42,254 nt of DNA from DASUXY01 sp036377675 (GCA_036377675.1 DASUXY010000005.1:1-42254), one strand, 5' to 3'; counted from the stretch's first letter, positions 8,415 through 17,041 are shown. The notes: a model not told the origin generated them from the letters alone. A program made the numbers and translations.

Positions 8415-8453
8415 TAAAAAACCTTTTCTCAAATGTTGAGAAAAGGTTTTTTT
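8415..8453 (-). terminator. Rho-independent terminator of the tryptophanase-like gene
   Basis: AAAACCTTTTCTCA pairs with TGAGAAAAGGTTTT around a 5-nt loop, with T runs on both strands. It is 18 nt past the stop of the 482-aa lyase gene on the minus strand. Confidence 0.9.
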
Positions 8454-8470
8454 ATGGGTGATTTATTTTC

Positions 8471-9919
8471 TTATAAACTGTCGCCAAAATCGGCTCTAAA
8501 TTTCGCAACTAACTGTTCTGGCCAATCCGATGTCGTCGTTAATTTACCGAAGAAAAATCGTAATACATCAGGTTCTTCTACAAACTTTAACCCGCCGATT
8601 AATTTTCTATTTTCATAAAGCCAAGCGATCCGGTCAATCGCATAATGAACTTGAGATACTGTAAAAACACGGCGTGGCATCGCTAGACGTAATAACTCCA
8701 TATCGGCTAACGTCTCTGTACCATCTTTAGCACGTTCTTCTGACATCGTTCCGCGCTCCATTCCCCGCACCCCACTGACGATGTATAGTGCAGCTGCAAG
8801 TGCGCCAGCAGGATATTCCTCTTGCGATAAATGATCGACAAATTCCATCGCATTAATATGACATCCTAATCCGCCAGCTGGCGTGACAACAGGGACCCCT
8901 TTTTGCTCGAGTTGTTTCGTCATATACGCAATAAATTGTGGACCTTGACAAATCATCTCTTCATCCATCGTCTCTTCTAAACCGATCGTTAATGCTTCCA
9001 TTTCCCGAACAGACATTCCACCATATGTTAAAAATCCTTCGTACAGTGTAATGTACTCTCTTAATTGCATATACACATCTTTATGACGTGTAATGATTGC
9101 TCCACCACGAGCACAACCTAACTTACGTGCTGAAAAATATATAATATCAGCAAGATCCGCTAATTCACGAGTAATTTCACGAATACTCTTCTGTTTACAA
9201 GCTTCTTCTCTCTCTTTTATAAAATATAAGTTATCCGCTAGTAAACTAGCATCATAGACGAGCATGAGATCATACTCATCACACACTTGCCTAATTTCTT
9301 TCATATTTTGTAAGGAATGGGGTTGTCCACCGATTAAGTTCGTTCCCGCTTCTAAACGGACATAACTCACCTTATCTGCACCATGTGCTTCTATTAATTT
9401 CCTTAATTTCCTAACATCCATATTTCCTTTAAACGGTTCATTACTTGAAAGATTTAAAGCTTCATCGACAAAGACTTCTTCCACAACGCCTCCATTCAAG
9501 GTGATATGTGCTTTTGACGTAGTAAAATGATAGTTCATCGGAATGATTGTGTCTTCTTTCACATATGCTTGTGAAATAATATTTTCACTCGCTCTTCCTT
9601 GGTGTGTCGGTAAAAAATAAGGTGTACCGAAAATCTCTTCAATTTTTCGTTGTAAACGAGAGAATGTTTCTGAACCGGCATAACTATCATCTGCTTGATG
9701 CATAGCAGCTTGCTGACGATCACTCATCGCATTCACACCACTATCTGTCAGCATATCCATAAATACATCACGGTTTTGTAATAAAAACGTATTGTATCCA
9801 GCAGCCGACATCGCTTGAGCCCGTTCTTCAATCGGTTTTAAGTTCAACTTCTGAACGATACGCACTTTGTGCATTTCTAATGGTACGTCATTACCGTAAA
9901 AAAATTTAATGTTTGACAT
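8471..9919 (-). CDS. Tryptophanase-family (beta-eliminating lyase) PLP enzyme with altered active-site residues
   Basis: 482 aa, collinear with E. coli TnaA (471 aa) by eye. Conserved: LLTDSG-like MLTDSGVNAMSD (57-68), Tyr80 in SYAGS (TnaA Tyr74), Arg109 in PTHQGR, Asn194 and GGQP, Asp223 that would bind the pyridine nitrogen, the Schiff-base Lys266 in FSARK, EGFLTYGG, and Arg411 in ELLRLAMPR for the carboxylate. Different: the Arg after DSA in TnaA (Arg226, contacts PLP O3') is Leu226 (DASLLADN); the Lys before the PLP lysine is Arg265; TnaA His463, needed for tryptophan specificity, is Phe455. The family cleaves tryptophan or tyrosine to indole or phenol, pyruvate and ammonia; with these changes the substrate is uncertain. 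Start after TTAAGGAGAG. It occupies the usual mtaB position between rsmE and deoC. Confidence 0.8.
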   Translation of the reverse strand: MSNIKFFYGNDVPLEMHKVRIVQKLNLKPIEERAQAMSAAGYNTFLLQNRDVFMDMLTDSGVNAMSDRQQAAMHQADDSYAGSETFSRLQRKIEEIFGTPYFLPTHQGRASENIISQAYVKEDTIIPMNYHFTTSKAHITLNGGVVEEVFVDEALNLSSNEPFKGNMDVRKLRKLIEAHGADKVSYVRLEAGTNLIGGQPHSLQNMKEIRQVCDEYDLMLVYDASLLADNLYFIKEREEACKQKSIREITRELADLADIIYFSARKLGCARGGAIITRHKDVYMQLREYITLYEGFLTYGGMSVREMEALTIGLEETMDEEMICQGPQFIAYMTKQLEQKGVPVVTPAGGLGCHINAMEFVDHLSQEEYPAGALAAALYIVSGVRGMERGTMSEERAKDGTETLADMELLRLAMPRRVFTVSQVHYAIDRIAWLYENRKLIGGLKFVEEPDVLRFFFGKLTTTSDWPEQLVAKFRADFGDSL

Positions 9920-9959
9920 GTTGTCTACTCTCCTTAACGTCTTTTCGCTCCATTTATAT

Positions 9960-9973
9960 TTTACTGCTGTAAA
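9960..9973. repeat. Small dyad TTTAC-N4-GTAAA in the lyase leader
   Basis: TTTAC and GTAAA flank TGCT, between the candidate promoter and the Shine-Dalgarno sequence of the lyase gene. It could be an operator, but a dyad this short in AT-rich DNA may be chance. Confidence 0.3.
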
Positions 9974-10041
9974 GTAATAAAGATATATTGATTATAGCGT
10001 AAATAATTATATACTTAAAGTTTTCAAATATTTATGTATAA

Positions 10042-10072
10042 ATTTTACAGATGATTCCATAAGGTTTGTCAA
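10042..10072 (-). promoter_or_regulatory. Candidate sigma-A promoter of the tryptophanase-like gene
   Basis: On the minus strand, a perfect TTGACA (10072-10067) and TAAAAT (10047-10042) are separated by 19 nt, directly after the rsmE-side terminator. The long spacer makes it suboptimal. A second TATAAT occurs about 50 nt further on without a clear -35. The 300-nt interval 9920-10219 otherwise holds only the terminator and the small dyad. Confidence 0.4.
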
Positions 10073-10073
10073 A

Positions 10074-10107
10074 AGAAAAAACCCCCTCCCATTCAACAGA
10101 AAGAGGG
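10074..10107 (-). terminator. Probable terminator of the heat-shock operon after rsmE
   Basis: On the minus strand CCCTC pairs with GAGGG around a 14-nt loop and is followed by GGTTTTTTC. The stem is short but G/C-rich. It lies about 110 nt past the rsmE stop and just before the lyase promoter. Confidence 0.5.
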
Positions 10108-10219
10108 CTGATCACATTGACTCGTCGAGTATACCATACGTTGATTATGATCCAGTTTGACGTGCTAAATGAAATCTTAACTGTCATTCGTTACACCCAG
10201 CTGTGAATTACTATAACGA

Positions 10220-10987
10220 TCATTTCAAACTCGTTAGCTGTAATTCTTCTATATGATAAGAGATGCTCGCTAATACATAGAGAGGAGCGGTTTCTGTTCG
10301 CAAAATTCGCGGTCCAAGACGAACCGGAATGAAGTCATTGTCTGTTAACACCGTCGCTTCGTTTTCTGAAAAACCGCCTTCAGGACCGATGCAAACGAGT
10401 ACTTTTTGATCCATTTCGAGACGTTTAATGATGCTAGCAAATGATTGATCATGTGGACGTTCTGTCTGCTGTTCGTAGGCGAATATTTTTACGTCATAGC
10501 TCGTACTTTCCTCAAGAAGTTCATCCATCGCCATTAATGGGCGAATCGTCGGTATTTTATTTCGATGGCACTGCTCACTCGCTTCTTTCACAATTCTTTC
10601 GAAACGTTGTTGTTTCTTTTGAGCTTTTTTACTGTTCCACTTCACAACAGACCGCTCTGCTTGAAAGGGAATGAAAGCATGTGCTCCTAGTTCCGTACCT
10701 TTTTGCAAAACCCATTCAAATTTACCACCTTTAGGTAACCCTTGAGCAATCGTCACTTGAACAGGCAGTTCTCTATTTTCATCGATCCATTGATCAATCG
10801 TAGCTTCTACAGTTTGTTTACTAATTTTGGAAATTGTACATGACGCCACTCGTCCGTTGGGATGGTTACAAATAATTTCATCGCCTACCTCGAATCGCAT
10901 AACACGTTGGATATGATGAGCGTCATCTCCACGAATTTGTACGCTTTTTTTGCTCCAGTTTGTTTCTGAAATAAAATATCTTTGCAA
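10220..10987 (-). CDS. rsmE: 16S rRNA (uracil1498-N3)-methyltransferase RsmE
   Basis: 255 aa, usual length. N-terminal PUA-like domain (MQRYFISE, DDAHHIQRVMRFEVGDEI), then the SPOUT domain with the knot motifs LVCIGPEGGFSENE (about 195-208) and LGPRILRTETAPLYVLA near the C-terminus, the SAM-binding signature of RsmE. It methylates U1498 of 16S rRNA on assembled 30S subunits. The start is TTG preceded by TAGGTG. It is 10 nt after prmA and is the last gene of the hrcA heat-shock operon here; in B. subtilis mtaB would follow next. Confidence 0.96.
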   Translation of the reverse strand: MQRYFISETNWSKKSVQIRGDDAHHIQRVMRFEVGDEIICNHPNGRVASCTISKISKQTVEATIDQWIDENRELPVQVTIAQGLPKGGKFEWVLQKGTELGAHAFIPFQAERSVVKWNSKKAQKKQQRFERIVKEASEQCHRNKIPTIRPLMAMDELLEESTSYDVKIFAYEQQTERPHDQSFASIIKRLEMDQKVLVCIGPEGGFSENEATVLTDNDFIPVRLGPRILRTETAPLYVLASISYHIEELQLTSLK

Positions 10988-10997
10988 ACGGATACAC

Positions 10998-11942
10998 CTA
11001 CTTTTTTATCTTCTTCGCGATGATGGAAACCCAATCTCCACGTTCTTGAACTTCCAAAACTTCAAAATGCTCACGTACCAATGCATCAAGCACCAGTTGC
11101 TTTTTCGCTAGGATGATGCCGGACGTTATAAAAATACCTCCTTGTTTTAAGTTTTGCCGAGCATCATCCACAAATCGGACAATGATTTCTGCTAAAATAT
11201 TTGCGACGATAATATCTGCTTGAAGATCGACGCCGCTTAATAAATCATTTTGCTTGGCATGAATGTGCTCGCTTACCCGATTGAGCTCAGCGTTAGAGAT
11301 TGTACTTTTAACTGCGATTTCATCTAAGTCATACGCATACACATCTTTTGCTCCAAACAAAAGCGAAGCGATGCTTAATATTCCCGATCCGCTTCCTACA
11401 TCAATGACGATATCGTCAGACTGGACGTACTTTTCCAACGCTTGTACACTTAGCTTAGTCGTTTCGTGCATCCCTGTTCCAAAGGCCATACCAGGGTCTA
11501 ATTTAATTATGCACTCCCCCTGCGAGCGAGGCGTATAGTCTTCCCATGTCGGGATAATCGTAACCGTTTCTGTAAGCTGTACAGGCTTATAATACTTTTT
11601 CCATGCTGAAGACCAATCCTCTTCATAAACTTTTGCCGTTTGAATGTCATAATCTCCAATATCGATTCCGAACATTTGTAATCCATCAACCGACTGTTTG
11701 ATGTCAGCTAACGTGTGCTGAAAATCATTCGAATCAGGAAAATATGCTTTCACGTAAACTCCTTTTTCGGGAAAATGGTTATGATCCAACTCAAAGATTT
11801 CTCCAAACATACTTTCTCGATCAATCGTTATATCTAAAGAGTTTTCAATCGCAATACCAGTGGCTCCTTTTTCATGCAAAATATTTGAAACAGGCTCAAT
11901 CGCCTCGTTTGTTGTATGAACACATACTTCTAACCATTTCAA
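10998..11942 (-). CDS. prmA: Ribosomal protein L11 methyltransferase
   Basis: 314 aa. The frame is open to an ATG at 11957, but AGTGAGGT lies between that codon and a TTG at 11942 giving MKWLEVCVHTT, which matches the family N-terminus (MKWSE... in B. subtilis), so TTG is preferred. The N-terminal ferredoxin-like domain recognises L11; the C-terminal class I SAM domain shows DPGMAFGTGMHETT, VIDVGSGSGILSIA and the N-P-P-Y-equivalent IIVANILAEII. PrmA trimethylates L11. It follows dnaJ within the heat-shock operon, as in B. subtilis. Confidence 0.95.
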   Translation of the reverse strand: MKWLEVCVHTTNEAIEPVSNILHEKGATGIAIENSLDITIDRESMFGEIFELDHNHFPEKGVYVKAYFPDSNDFQHTLADIKQSVDGLQMFGIDIGDYDIQTAKVYEEDWSSAWKKYYKPVQLTETVTIIPTWEDYTPRSQGECIIKLDPGMAFGTGMHETTKLSVQALEKYVQSDDIVIDVGSGSGILSIASLLFGAKDVYAYDLDEIAVKSTISNAELNRVSEHIHAKQNDLLSGVDLQADIIVANILAEIIVRFVDDARQNLKQGGIFITSGIILAKKQLVLDALVREHFEVLEVQERGDWVSIIAKKIKK

Positions 11943-12020
11943 ATGAACCTCACTCATTTCTTTAAAGGACGATCTTTCCTTTTCATCTTATACGTTTCAC
12001 GATGCTTCTACAATAACGAT

Positions 12021-12082
12021 TAAGAAAATCTGTCCCTGTGATTGCGATGAAGATGATATCATCAGCTCATCCAAAGGACAGA
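12021..12082 (-). terminator. Possible attenuator/terminator after dnaJ
   Basis: On the minus strand TCTGTCC (12082-12076) pairs with GGACAGA (12035-12029) around a 40-nt loop that itself holds the palindrome GATGATATCATC; TTTTCTTAA follows. It would partially separate dnaJ from prmA-rsmE. The long loop makes the call weak. Confidence 0.4.
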
Positions 12083-12089
12083 TCATTCA

Positions 12090-13214
12090 TCAATCACCTT
12101 TAAAAGCTTTTTTAAATCGCTTAAAAAAAGAATCTTCTTGTTCATTTAAATCATCATTACCACCGATTTCGTTGAACTCCCGTAAAAGTTCTTTTTGTCG
12201 GTCAGTTAATTTTGTCGGTGTAATGACTCTTACTTGAACATGTTGATCCCCTTTACCATATCCGCGAACGTTTGGGGCTCCTTTTCCTTTTAGACGAAAT
12301 ACTTTACCGGTTTGCGTCCCTGCTGGGATTGTAAACTGTACTTTTCCATGAACTGTTGGAACTTCAACTTCATCTCCTAATGCTGCTTGGGCAAATGTAA
12401 GCGGAAGCTCACAGTAGATGTCATCACCTTCTCGTTCGAAAATCTCATGTTCACGGACATGTACTAAGACGTATAAATCTCCCGGTGGGCCACCATTAAT
12501 CCCTGGCTCACCTTTTCCGGCAACTTTTATCCGTTGACCATCATCGATTCCTGCGGGGATGGAAATATCAATTTTTTGACGTTTTTTCACTTTTCCACTG
12601 CCACCACACGTATTACATTTATCAGGAATAACTTTTCCTGAACCTTTACAATGGTGACAGACGCGGCGATTTACGACTCTTCCAAACGGTGTATTTTGCT
12701 CCTCATTTAACTGACCTGATCCGTTACAGGAAGAACACGTTTTTGGTCGTGTGCCCGGTTTCGCACCTGTCCCGCGGCACGTATCGCATTCCTCTTCTTT
12801 CGGAATGGAAATCGTAGTTTCCTTACCAAAGATAGCTTCTTTAAACTCAAGAACTACCGTATATTGTAAATCTGCACCTTGTCGCGGGGCATTTGGATCA
12901 CGTCTACCTCCACCACCAAAGAACATATCAAATATATCATCAAATCCACCGAAACCACTACCACCACCTCCAAAGCCACCAAAGCCTTGGCCTTGGGTAC
13001 CGGCATGACCGAACTGATCGTATTGTGCACGCTTTTGATCATCATACAATGTTTCATACGCTTCATTAATTTCTTTGAACTTTTCTTCAGCATTTTCTTC
13101 GCTACTTACGTCTGGGTGATATTTTCTAGCGAGCTTTCGAAATGCTTTTTTAATTTCTGCTTTCGAAGCATCCTTTGAAACACCAAGAACATCATAGTAA
13201 TCCCGTTTACTCAC
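12090..13214 (-). CDS. dnaJ: Chaperone protein DnaJ (type I Hsp40)
   Basis: 374 aa, full length. J domain at 1-70 with HPD at 33-35; Gly/Phe-rich linker at about 75-103; four CxxCxGxG zinc-finger repeats starting at Cys143, Cys160, Cys186 and Cys200; C-terminal substrate-binding domains. DnaJ delivers unfolded clients to DnaK and stimulates its ATPase. It lies 144 nt downstream of dnaK with a terminator hairpin between them, so some of its expression may come from readthrough or a local promoter that I could not place. No second CIRCE occurs in front of it. Confidence 0.98.
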   Translation of the reverse strand: MSKRDYYDVLGVSKDASKAEIKKAFRKLARKYHPDVSSEENAEEKFKEINEAYETLYDDQKRAQYDQFGHAGTQGQGFGGFGGGGSGFGGFDDIFDMFFGGGGRRDPNAPRQGADLQYTVVLEFKEAIFGKETTISIPKEEECDTCRGTGAKPGTRPKTCSSCNGSGQLNEEQNTPFGRVVNRRVCHHCKGSGKVIPDKCNTCGGSGKVKKRQKIDISIPAGIDDGQRIKVAGKGEPGINGGPPGDLYVLVHVREHEIFEREGDDIYCELPLTFAQAALGDEVEVPTVHGKVQFTIPAGTQTGKVFRLKGKGAPNVRGYGKGDQHVQVRVITPTKLTDRQKELLREFNEIGGNDDLNEQEDSFFKRFKKAFKGD

Positions 13215-13301
13215 TCTTTAATCACTCTCCCTATCCATAAATACCACTACCTATTTTTGCATAGCAAATGAGTGGTTCCTCATATGTTCTTCGTCTTAGT
13301 G

Positions 13302-13340
13302 AAAAAAGTCAAAGCCAAGGATTTCCTGACTTTGACTTTT
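13302..13340 (-). terminator. Terminator-like hairpin between dnaK and dnaJ
   Basis: On the minus strand AAGTCAAAG pairs perfectly with CTTTGACTT around a 15-nt loop and is followed by TTTTC. It lies 20 nt past the dnaK stop. Such a hairpin would make dnaJ, prmA and rsmE depend on readthrough and could also stabilise the upstream mRNA 3' end. Confidence 0.75.
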
Positions 13341-13358
13341 CTTGTTCAATCTGTACGC

Positions 13359-15200
13359 TTATTTCTTGTCGTCTTCTTCCTCGTCATCTACTTCTTTAAA
13401 GTCGGCATCGACGACATCATCGTCATCACCAGAAGCTTCTTGGCCCTGATTTTCTTGTTGTTCTTGAGCCATCTGTTCATAAAGTTTTACAGACAATTGC
13501 TGAACTTTTTCTTCCAAAGCCTCTTTTTTAGCTTTGATGTCATCTGTGTCATCGGACTCAAGAGCTTTTTTCAGTTCATCTTTAGCAGCTTCTGCCGCTT
13601 GTTTCTCTTCATCGGACACTTTATCACCGAGATCTTTAATCGTTTTGTCTGTCGTGAAAATCAACTGGTCTGCTTCATTACGCAATTCAATTGCTTCGCG
13701 GCGTTTTTTATCTTCTTCCGCATTTTCTTCCGCTTCTTGAACCATACGTTCAACTTCTTCATCGGAGAGGCCGGAGGAAGATTTAATCGTGATTGATTGT
13801 TCTTTATTCGTTCCTTTATCTTTTGCACTAACGTTAACAATTCCGTTCGCATCAATATCAAAGGTAACTTCGATTTGTGGAACGCCTCGTGGTGCTGGTG
13901 GAATGTCTGTCAATTGGAAACGACCGAGTGTTTTGTTATCGGCGGCCATTTCCCGTTCCCCTTGTAAAACATGGATATCAACGGCAGTTTGATTATCAGC
14001 TGCTGTTGAGAACACTTGTGAATGGCTCGTCGGAATCGTTGTGTTTCGTTCAATTAAACGTGTGAACACTCCGCCCATCGTTTCAATCCCAAGTGATAGT
14101 GGAGTAACGTCGAGTAAAAGAACATCTTTTACGTCACCTTGTAATACACCGCCTTGGATCGCTGCACCAAGAGCGACAACTTCGTCTGGGTTTACACCTT
14201 TTGAAGGTTCTTTACCTAATTTTCGTTCAATCGCTTCTTGGACAGCTGGAATTCGCGTCGAACCACCGACAAGAAGGACTTTATCTAATTCATTAGCGGA
14301 TAAATCTGCATCAGATAGTGCTCGCTGTACAGGCTGTAACGTTTTTTCGACAAGATCATTTGTCAATTCTTCAAATTTCGCACGAGTTAAATTCATTTCT
14401 AAGTGCAATGGTCCAGCTTCCCCAGCGGTAATAAATGGTAAAGAAATTTGTGTTTGAGATACGCCGGATAAGTCCTTTTTCGCTTTTTCAGCTGCATCTT
14501 TTAAACGTTGAGTTGCCATTTTATCTTTTGATAAATCAATACCATTTTCTTTTTTGAATTCTTGAACCATGTAGTCAATAATCGCTTGGTCGAAGTCGTC
14601 CCCACCGAGACTGTTATCACCAGCTGTAGAAATAACTTCAAATGTTCCATCACCAATATCGAGGATGGACACATCAAACGTTCCACCGCCAAGGTCATAA
14701 ACAAGAATTGTTTGATCTTGATCATCATTGTCGATTCCATAGGCTAGAGCTGCAGCCGTTGGTTCGTTAATGATTCGCTCAACTTCAAGTCCTGCAATAA
14801 CTCCAGCATCTCTTGTTGCTTGACGTTCCGCATCATTAAAATATGCAGGTACAGTAATAATTGCCTTTTCTATTTTTTCACCAATATAGTCTTCAGCATA
14901 CGATTTCAAATGCTGTAAAATAATCGCTGAAACTTCCTGCGGTGTATAGTCTTTATCTCCAACTTTAACTTTATAATCCGTTCCCATGTGACGTTTGATA
15001 GATTGAATCGTATCAGGGTTTGTAATGGCTTGTCGTTTCGCTACCTCTCCAACCTGACGTTCACCATCTTTAAATGAGACAACGGATGGCGTTGTACGGT
15101 TTCCTTCCGGGTTGGCAATGATGACCGGTTCGCCACCCTCCATCACCGATACACATGAATTTGTAGTTCCTAAGTCTATTCCAATAATTTTACTCATCAT
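13359..15200 (-). CDS. dnaK: Molecular chaperone DnaK (Hsp70)
   Basis: 613 aa, typical Firmicutes length. Nucleotide-binding domain with GIDLGTTNSCVSV near the N-terminus, IINEPTAAALAYG, DLGGGTFDVS and LLVGGSTRIPAVQ; conserved linker VLLLDVTPLSLG; then the substrate-binding beta-sandwich and helical lid ending in an acidic tail (GDDDDVVDADFKEVDDEEEDDKK). Two successive ATG codons (15200 and 15197) follow AGGAGGAAATAG, so either could be the start; MSKIIGIDLG at the second ATG matches homologues best. It is the third gene of the hrcA-grpE-dnaK-dnaJ operon, 26 nt after grpE. Confidence 0.98.
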   Translation of the reverse strand: MMSKIIGIDLGTTNSCVSVMEGGEPVIIANPEGNRTTPSVVSFKDGERQVGEVAKRQAITNPDTIQSIKRHMGTDYKVKVGDKDYTPQEVSAIILQHLKSYAEDYIGEKIEKAIITVPAYFNDAERQATRDAGVIAGLEVERIINEPTAAALAYGIDNDDQDQTILVYDLGGGTFDVSILDIGDGTFEVISTAGDNSLGGDDFDQAIIDYMVQEFKKENGIDLSKDKMATQRLKDAAEKAKKDLSGVSQTQISLPFITAGEAGPLHLEMNLTRAKFEELTNDLVEKTLQPVQRALSDADLSANELDKVLLVGGSTRIPAVQEAIERKLGKEPSKGVNPDEVVALGAAIQGGVLQGDVKDVLLLDVTPLSLGIETMGGVFTRLIERNTTIPTSHSQVFSTAADNQTAVDIHVLQGEREMAADNKTLGRFQLTDIPPAPRGVPQIEVTFDIDANGIVNVSAKDKGTNKEQSITIKSSSGLSDEEVERMVQEAEENAEEDKKRREAIELRNEADQLIFTTDKTIKDLGDKVSDEEKQAAEAAKDELKKALESDDTDDIKAKKEALEEKVQQLSVKLYEQMAQEQQENQGQEASGDDDDVVDADFKEVDDEEEDDKK

Positions 15201-15226
15201 CTATTTCCTCCTTGACTATTCAACTA

Positions 15227-15805
15227 TTATTTATTTACTTTAACCATTGCTGGTCGAATGACACGATCTTTTAGTTTGTAACCTTTTTGCATTTCTTCGA
15301 CGATGATATCGGATTCGATGTCTTGATCTTCAACTTGCATAACGGCATGGTGGATATTCGGATCAAATTGTTTTCCAACCGTTTCAATAACTTCTATTCC
15401 TTCACTAGCTAAAGCTTCTTTAAACTGACGATAAACCATCGATATCCCTTCAACGAAGCTGTTCGCTTCCTCAGGTACTTCGGTTTCTAACGCCCGCTCA
15501 AAGTTATCGATTACTGGCAACAGTTTATTAGCCAAGTCTTGCGCTTTATATTTTCGGTCCGCTTCTTTCTCTCGTTTCGTTCGTTTTTTAAAATTATCAA
15601 ACTCCGCTTGAATTCGGAGTAGACGATTATATGTTTCATCTTTTTCTCGTTGTAGTTTTTCCAACGATTTTTCTAGTTCTTCTACTTTTTCTACATCAAC
15701 AGTTTCTGTTGCATTTTCTAGCTCTTCTGTTTTAGTTTCAGTTTGTTCTTCTGTTGATTGATTCATCTCTTCTGATTTCACTTCTTCCTTGGATTCTTTT
15801 TCCAA
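15227..15805 (-). CDS. grpE: Nucleotide exchange factor GrpE
   Basis: 192 aa. The frame opens at an ATG at 15820 without any Shine-Dalgarno sequence, whereas GGAGGTGG lies just before a TTG at 15805, so TTG is the likely start. A Glu-rich disordered N-terminus (residues 1-50) precedes the long coiled-coil dimerisation helix (EKLQREKDETYNRLLRIQAEF) and the C-terminal beta-wing (QFDPNIHHAVMQVE, EEMQKGYKLKDRVIRPAMVKV), the GrpE signature. GrpE releases ADP from DnaK. It follows hrcA by 124 nt. Confidence 0.96.
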   Translation of the reverse strand: MEKESKEEVKSEEMNQSTEEQTETKTEELENATETVDVEKVEELEKSLEKLQREKDETYNRLLRIQAEFDNFKKRTKREKEADRKYKAQDLANKLLPVIDNFERALETEVPEEANSFVEGISMVYRQFKEALASEGIEVIETVGKQFDPNIHHAVMQVEDQDIESDIIVEEMQKGYKLKDRVIRPAMVKVNK

Positions 15806-15929
15806 TTGTGCCACCTCCATTTAAAAAATGACCAAGTAAGACTATATCACGAATACCGCTTGAATGAAACTATCTCAACTAGACTCCAGTAAGAGTGCAA
15901 AATATACATATGACACTTTTAAAAGGGGG

Positions 15930-16961
15930 TCACTTATTTTCTTGATACCAAACATATAATAACTCTGTCATTTCATTCGAGAGAGCATTCAGTAACGTAA
16001 TGACTTTTCGATACTCCATTCGCGTAGGTCCTAATAAAGCAATTGTACCCGTTTGCTCTTCATTGAGCCAATATGACGCTGTGATCAAGCTGAAATCTTT
16101 AATAGCATCTAATTTATTCTCATTACCGATCGTCACATGAATGCCGTCTTGTGACCTGTTAATGAGATTTATGAGTTCCTCTTCATTTTCCATCATCGTA
16201 TAAAAGGAGTGGATTTTATCAATATCTCGAAACTCGGGCTGTCTAAGAATGTTCGATATTCCGCCGATATACATCTTTACCGGTTGTTCGATAAAAAAGA
16301 AAGTTTTTAAATAGCTATGCGCTTTTTCAAAGTCTTGAACATATTTTTTTAAAAGTGCAAGTACTTCTGTATTCAAAATTTCCTGCAGTTGGAGTAATGG
16401 AACCCCGTGCAGTTGGTCATTCAAAATATTGACCATTTTTTCCAAATCAGCTGGGTCCATTTCATGAGGGACTGAAAAAGACCGATGTTCCACATGACCC
16501 GTGTTCGTAATTAAAATCGCTACAGCGGTATGTTGGGATAATGGAACGATTTCTAGCTGTTTAAACTTTGTTTCAAAAATCTCAGGTCCTAAAATAATCG
16601 ATGTATAACTCGTTAAATCTGACAATATTTCCGCCGTTTTTTGTACCATTTGCTCCAGCTCAACGAACCCGTCATTGATAATATGCTTCATGATGTTCAA
16701 TTTACTTTCTTTAACAGACGGGACAATGACATGGTCGACATAATGGCGATACCCTTTTTCAGATGGAATTCTACCTGAAGATGAATGGGTTTTTTCTAAA
16801 TAGCCCATCTCTTCCAAATCAGCCATATCATTTCGAATCGTAGCTGCACTATACGGTATTTGGCCTTTTTTAGAAATGGCACGAGACCCAATAGGTCGTG
16901 CAGAATCGATGAAATCATCTATAACGATTTGCAAAATCATTAATTGCCTTTCCGTAAGCAT
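15930..16961 (-). CDS. hrcA: Heat-inducible transcription repressor HrcA
   Basis: 343 aa, identical in length to B. subtilis HrcA. The start is the ATG at 16961 with AGAGGTG before it; the longer frame would begin inside the CIRCE operator. The N-terminal winged helix (LTERQLMILQIVIDDFIDSARPIGSRAIS, TIRNDMADLEEMGYL) binds DNA; a GAF-like core and dimerisation region follow. HrcA binds CIRCE and represses the class I heat-shock genes and is itself tuned by GroEL. As first gene of its operon it is autoregulated through the CIRCE immediately upstream. Confidence 0.97.
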   Translation of the reverse strand: MLTERQLMILQIVIDDFIDSARPIGSRAISKKGQIPYSAATIRNDMADLEEMGYLEKTHSSSGRIPSEKGYRHYVDHVIVPSVKESKLNIMKHIINDGFVELEQMVQKTAEILSDLTSYTSIILGPEIFETKFKQLEIVPLSQHTAVAILITNTGHVEHRSFSVPHEMDPADLEKMVNILNDQLHGVPLLQLQEILNTEVLALLKKYVQDFEKAHSYLKTFFFIEQPVKMYIGGISNILRQPEFRDIDKIHSFYTMMENEEELINLINRSQDGIHVTIGNENKLDAIKDFSLITASYWLNEEQTGTIALLGPTRMEYRKVITLLNALSNEMTELLYVWYQENK

Positions 16962-16975
16962 GATATTCACCTCTG

Positions 16976-17002
16976 TTAGCACTCATGATGAGCGAGTGCT
17001 AA
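16976..17002. promoter_or_regulatory. CIRCE operator (HrcA-binding site)
   Basis: Perfect consensus: 9-nt arms TTAGCACTC and GAGTGCTAA separated by 9 nt. It lies between the hrcA promoter and the hrcA Shine-Dalgarno sequence, in the transcribed leader, as in other Bacillales. Confidence 0.98.
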
Positions 17003-17012
17003 TACTAACAAT

Positions 17013-17041
17013 AAATTATCAAATCCTCTTTTTTTTGTCAA
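17013..17041 (-). promoter_or_regulatory. Sigma-A promoter of the hrcA-grpE-dnaK-dnaJ operon
   Basis: On the minus strand a perfect TTGACA (17041-17036), a 17-nt spacer and TAATTT (17018-17013) with an extended TG motif one base before the -10. The -35 box overlaps the stop codon of hemW, and CIRCE begins 10 nt after the -10. Confidence 0.75.

Noticed and set aside
9907..9954. 15-codon frame overlapping the tryptophanase-like start, considered as a tnaC-type leader
   Set aside because: It contains no Trp codon and has no Shine-Dalgarno sequence, so a TnaC-like mechanism is not supported.
13272..13796. 174-codon plus-strand frame antisense to dnaK
   Set aside because: It is a shadow of the acidic dnaK 3' end, rich in Phe/Leu/Val, with no Shine-Dalgarno sequence, and it crosses the dnaK terminator hairpin.
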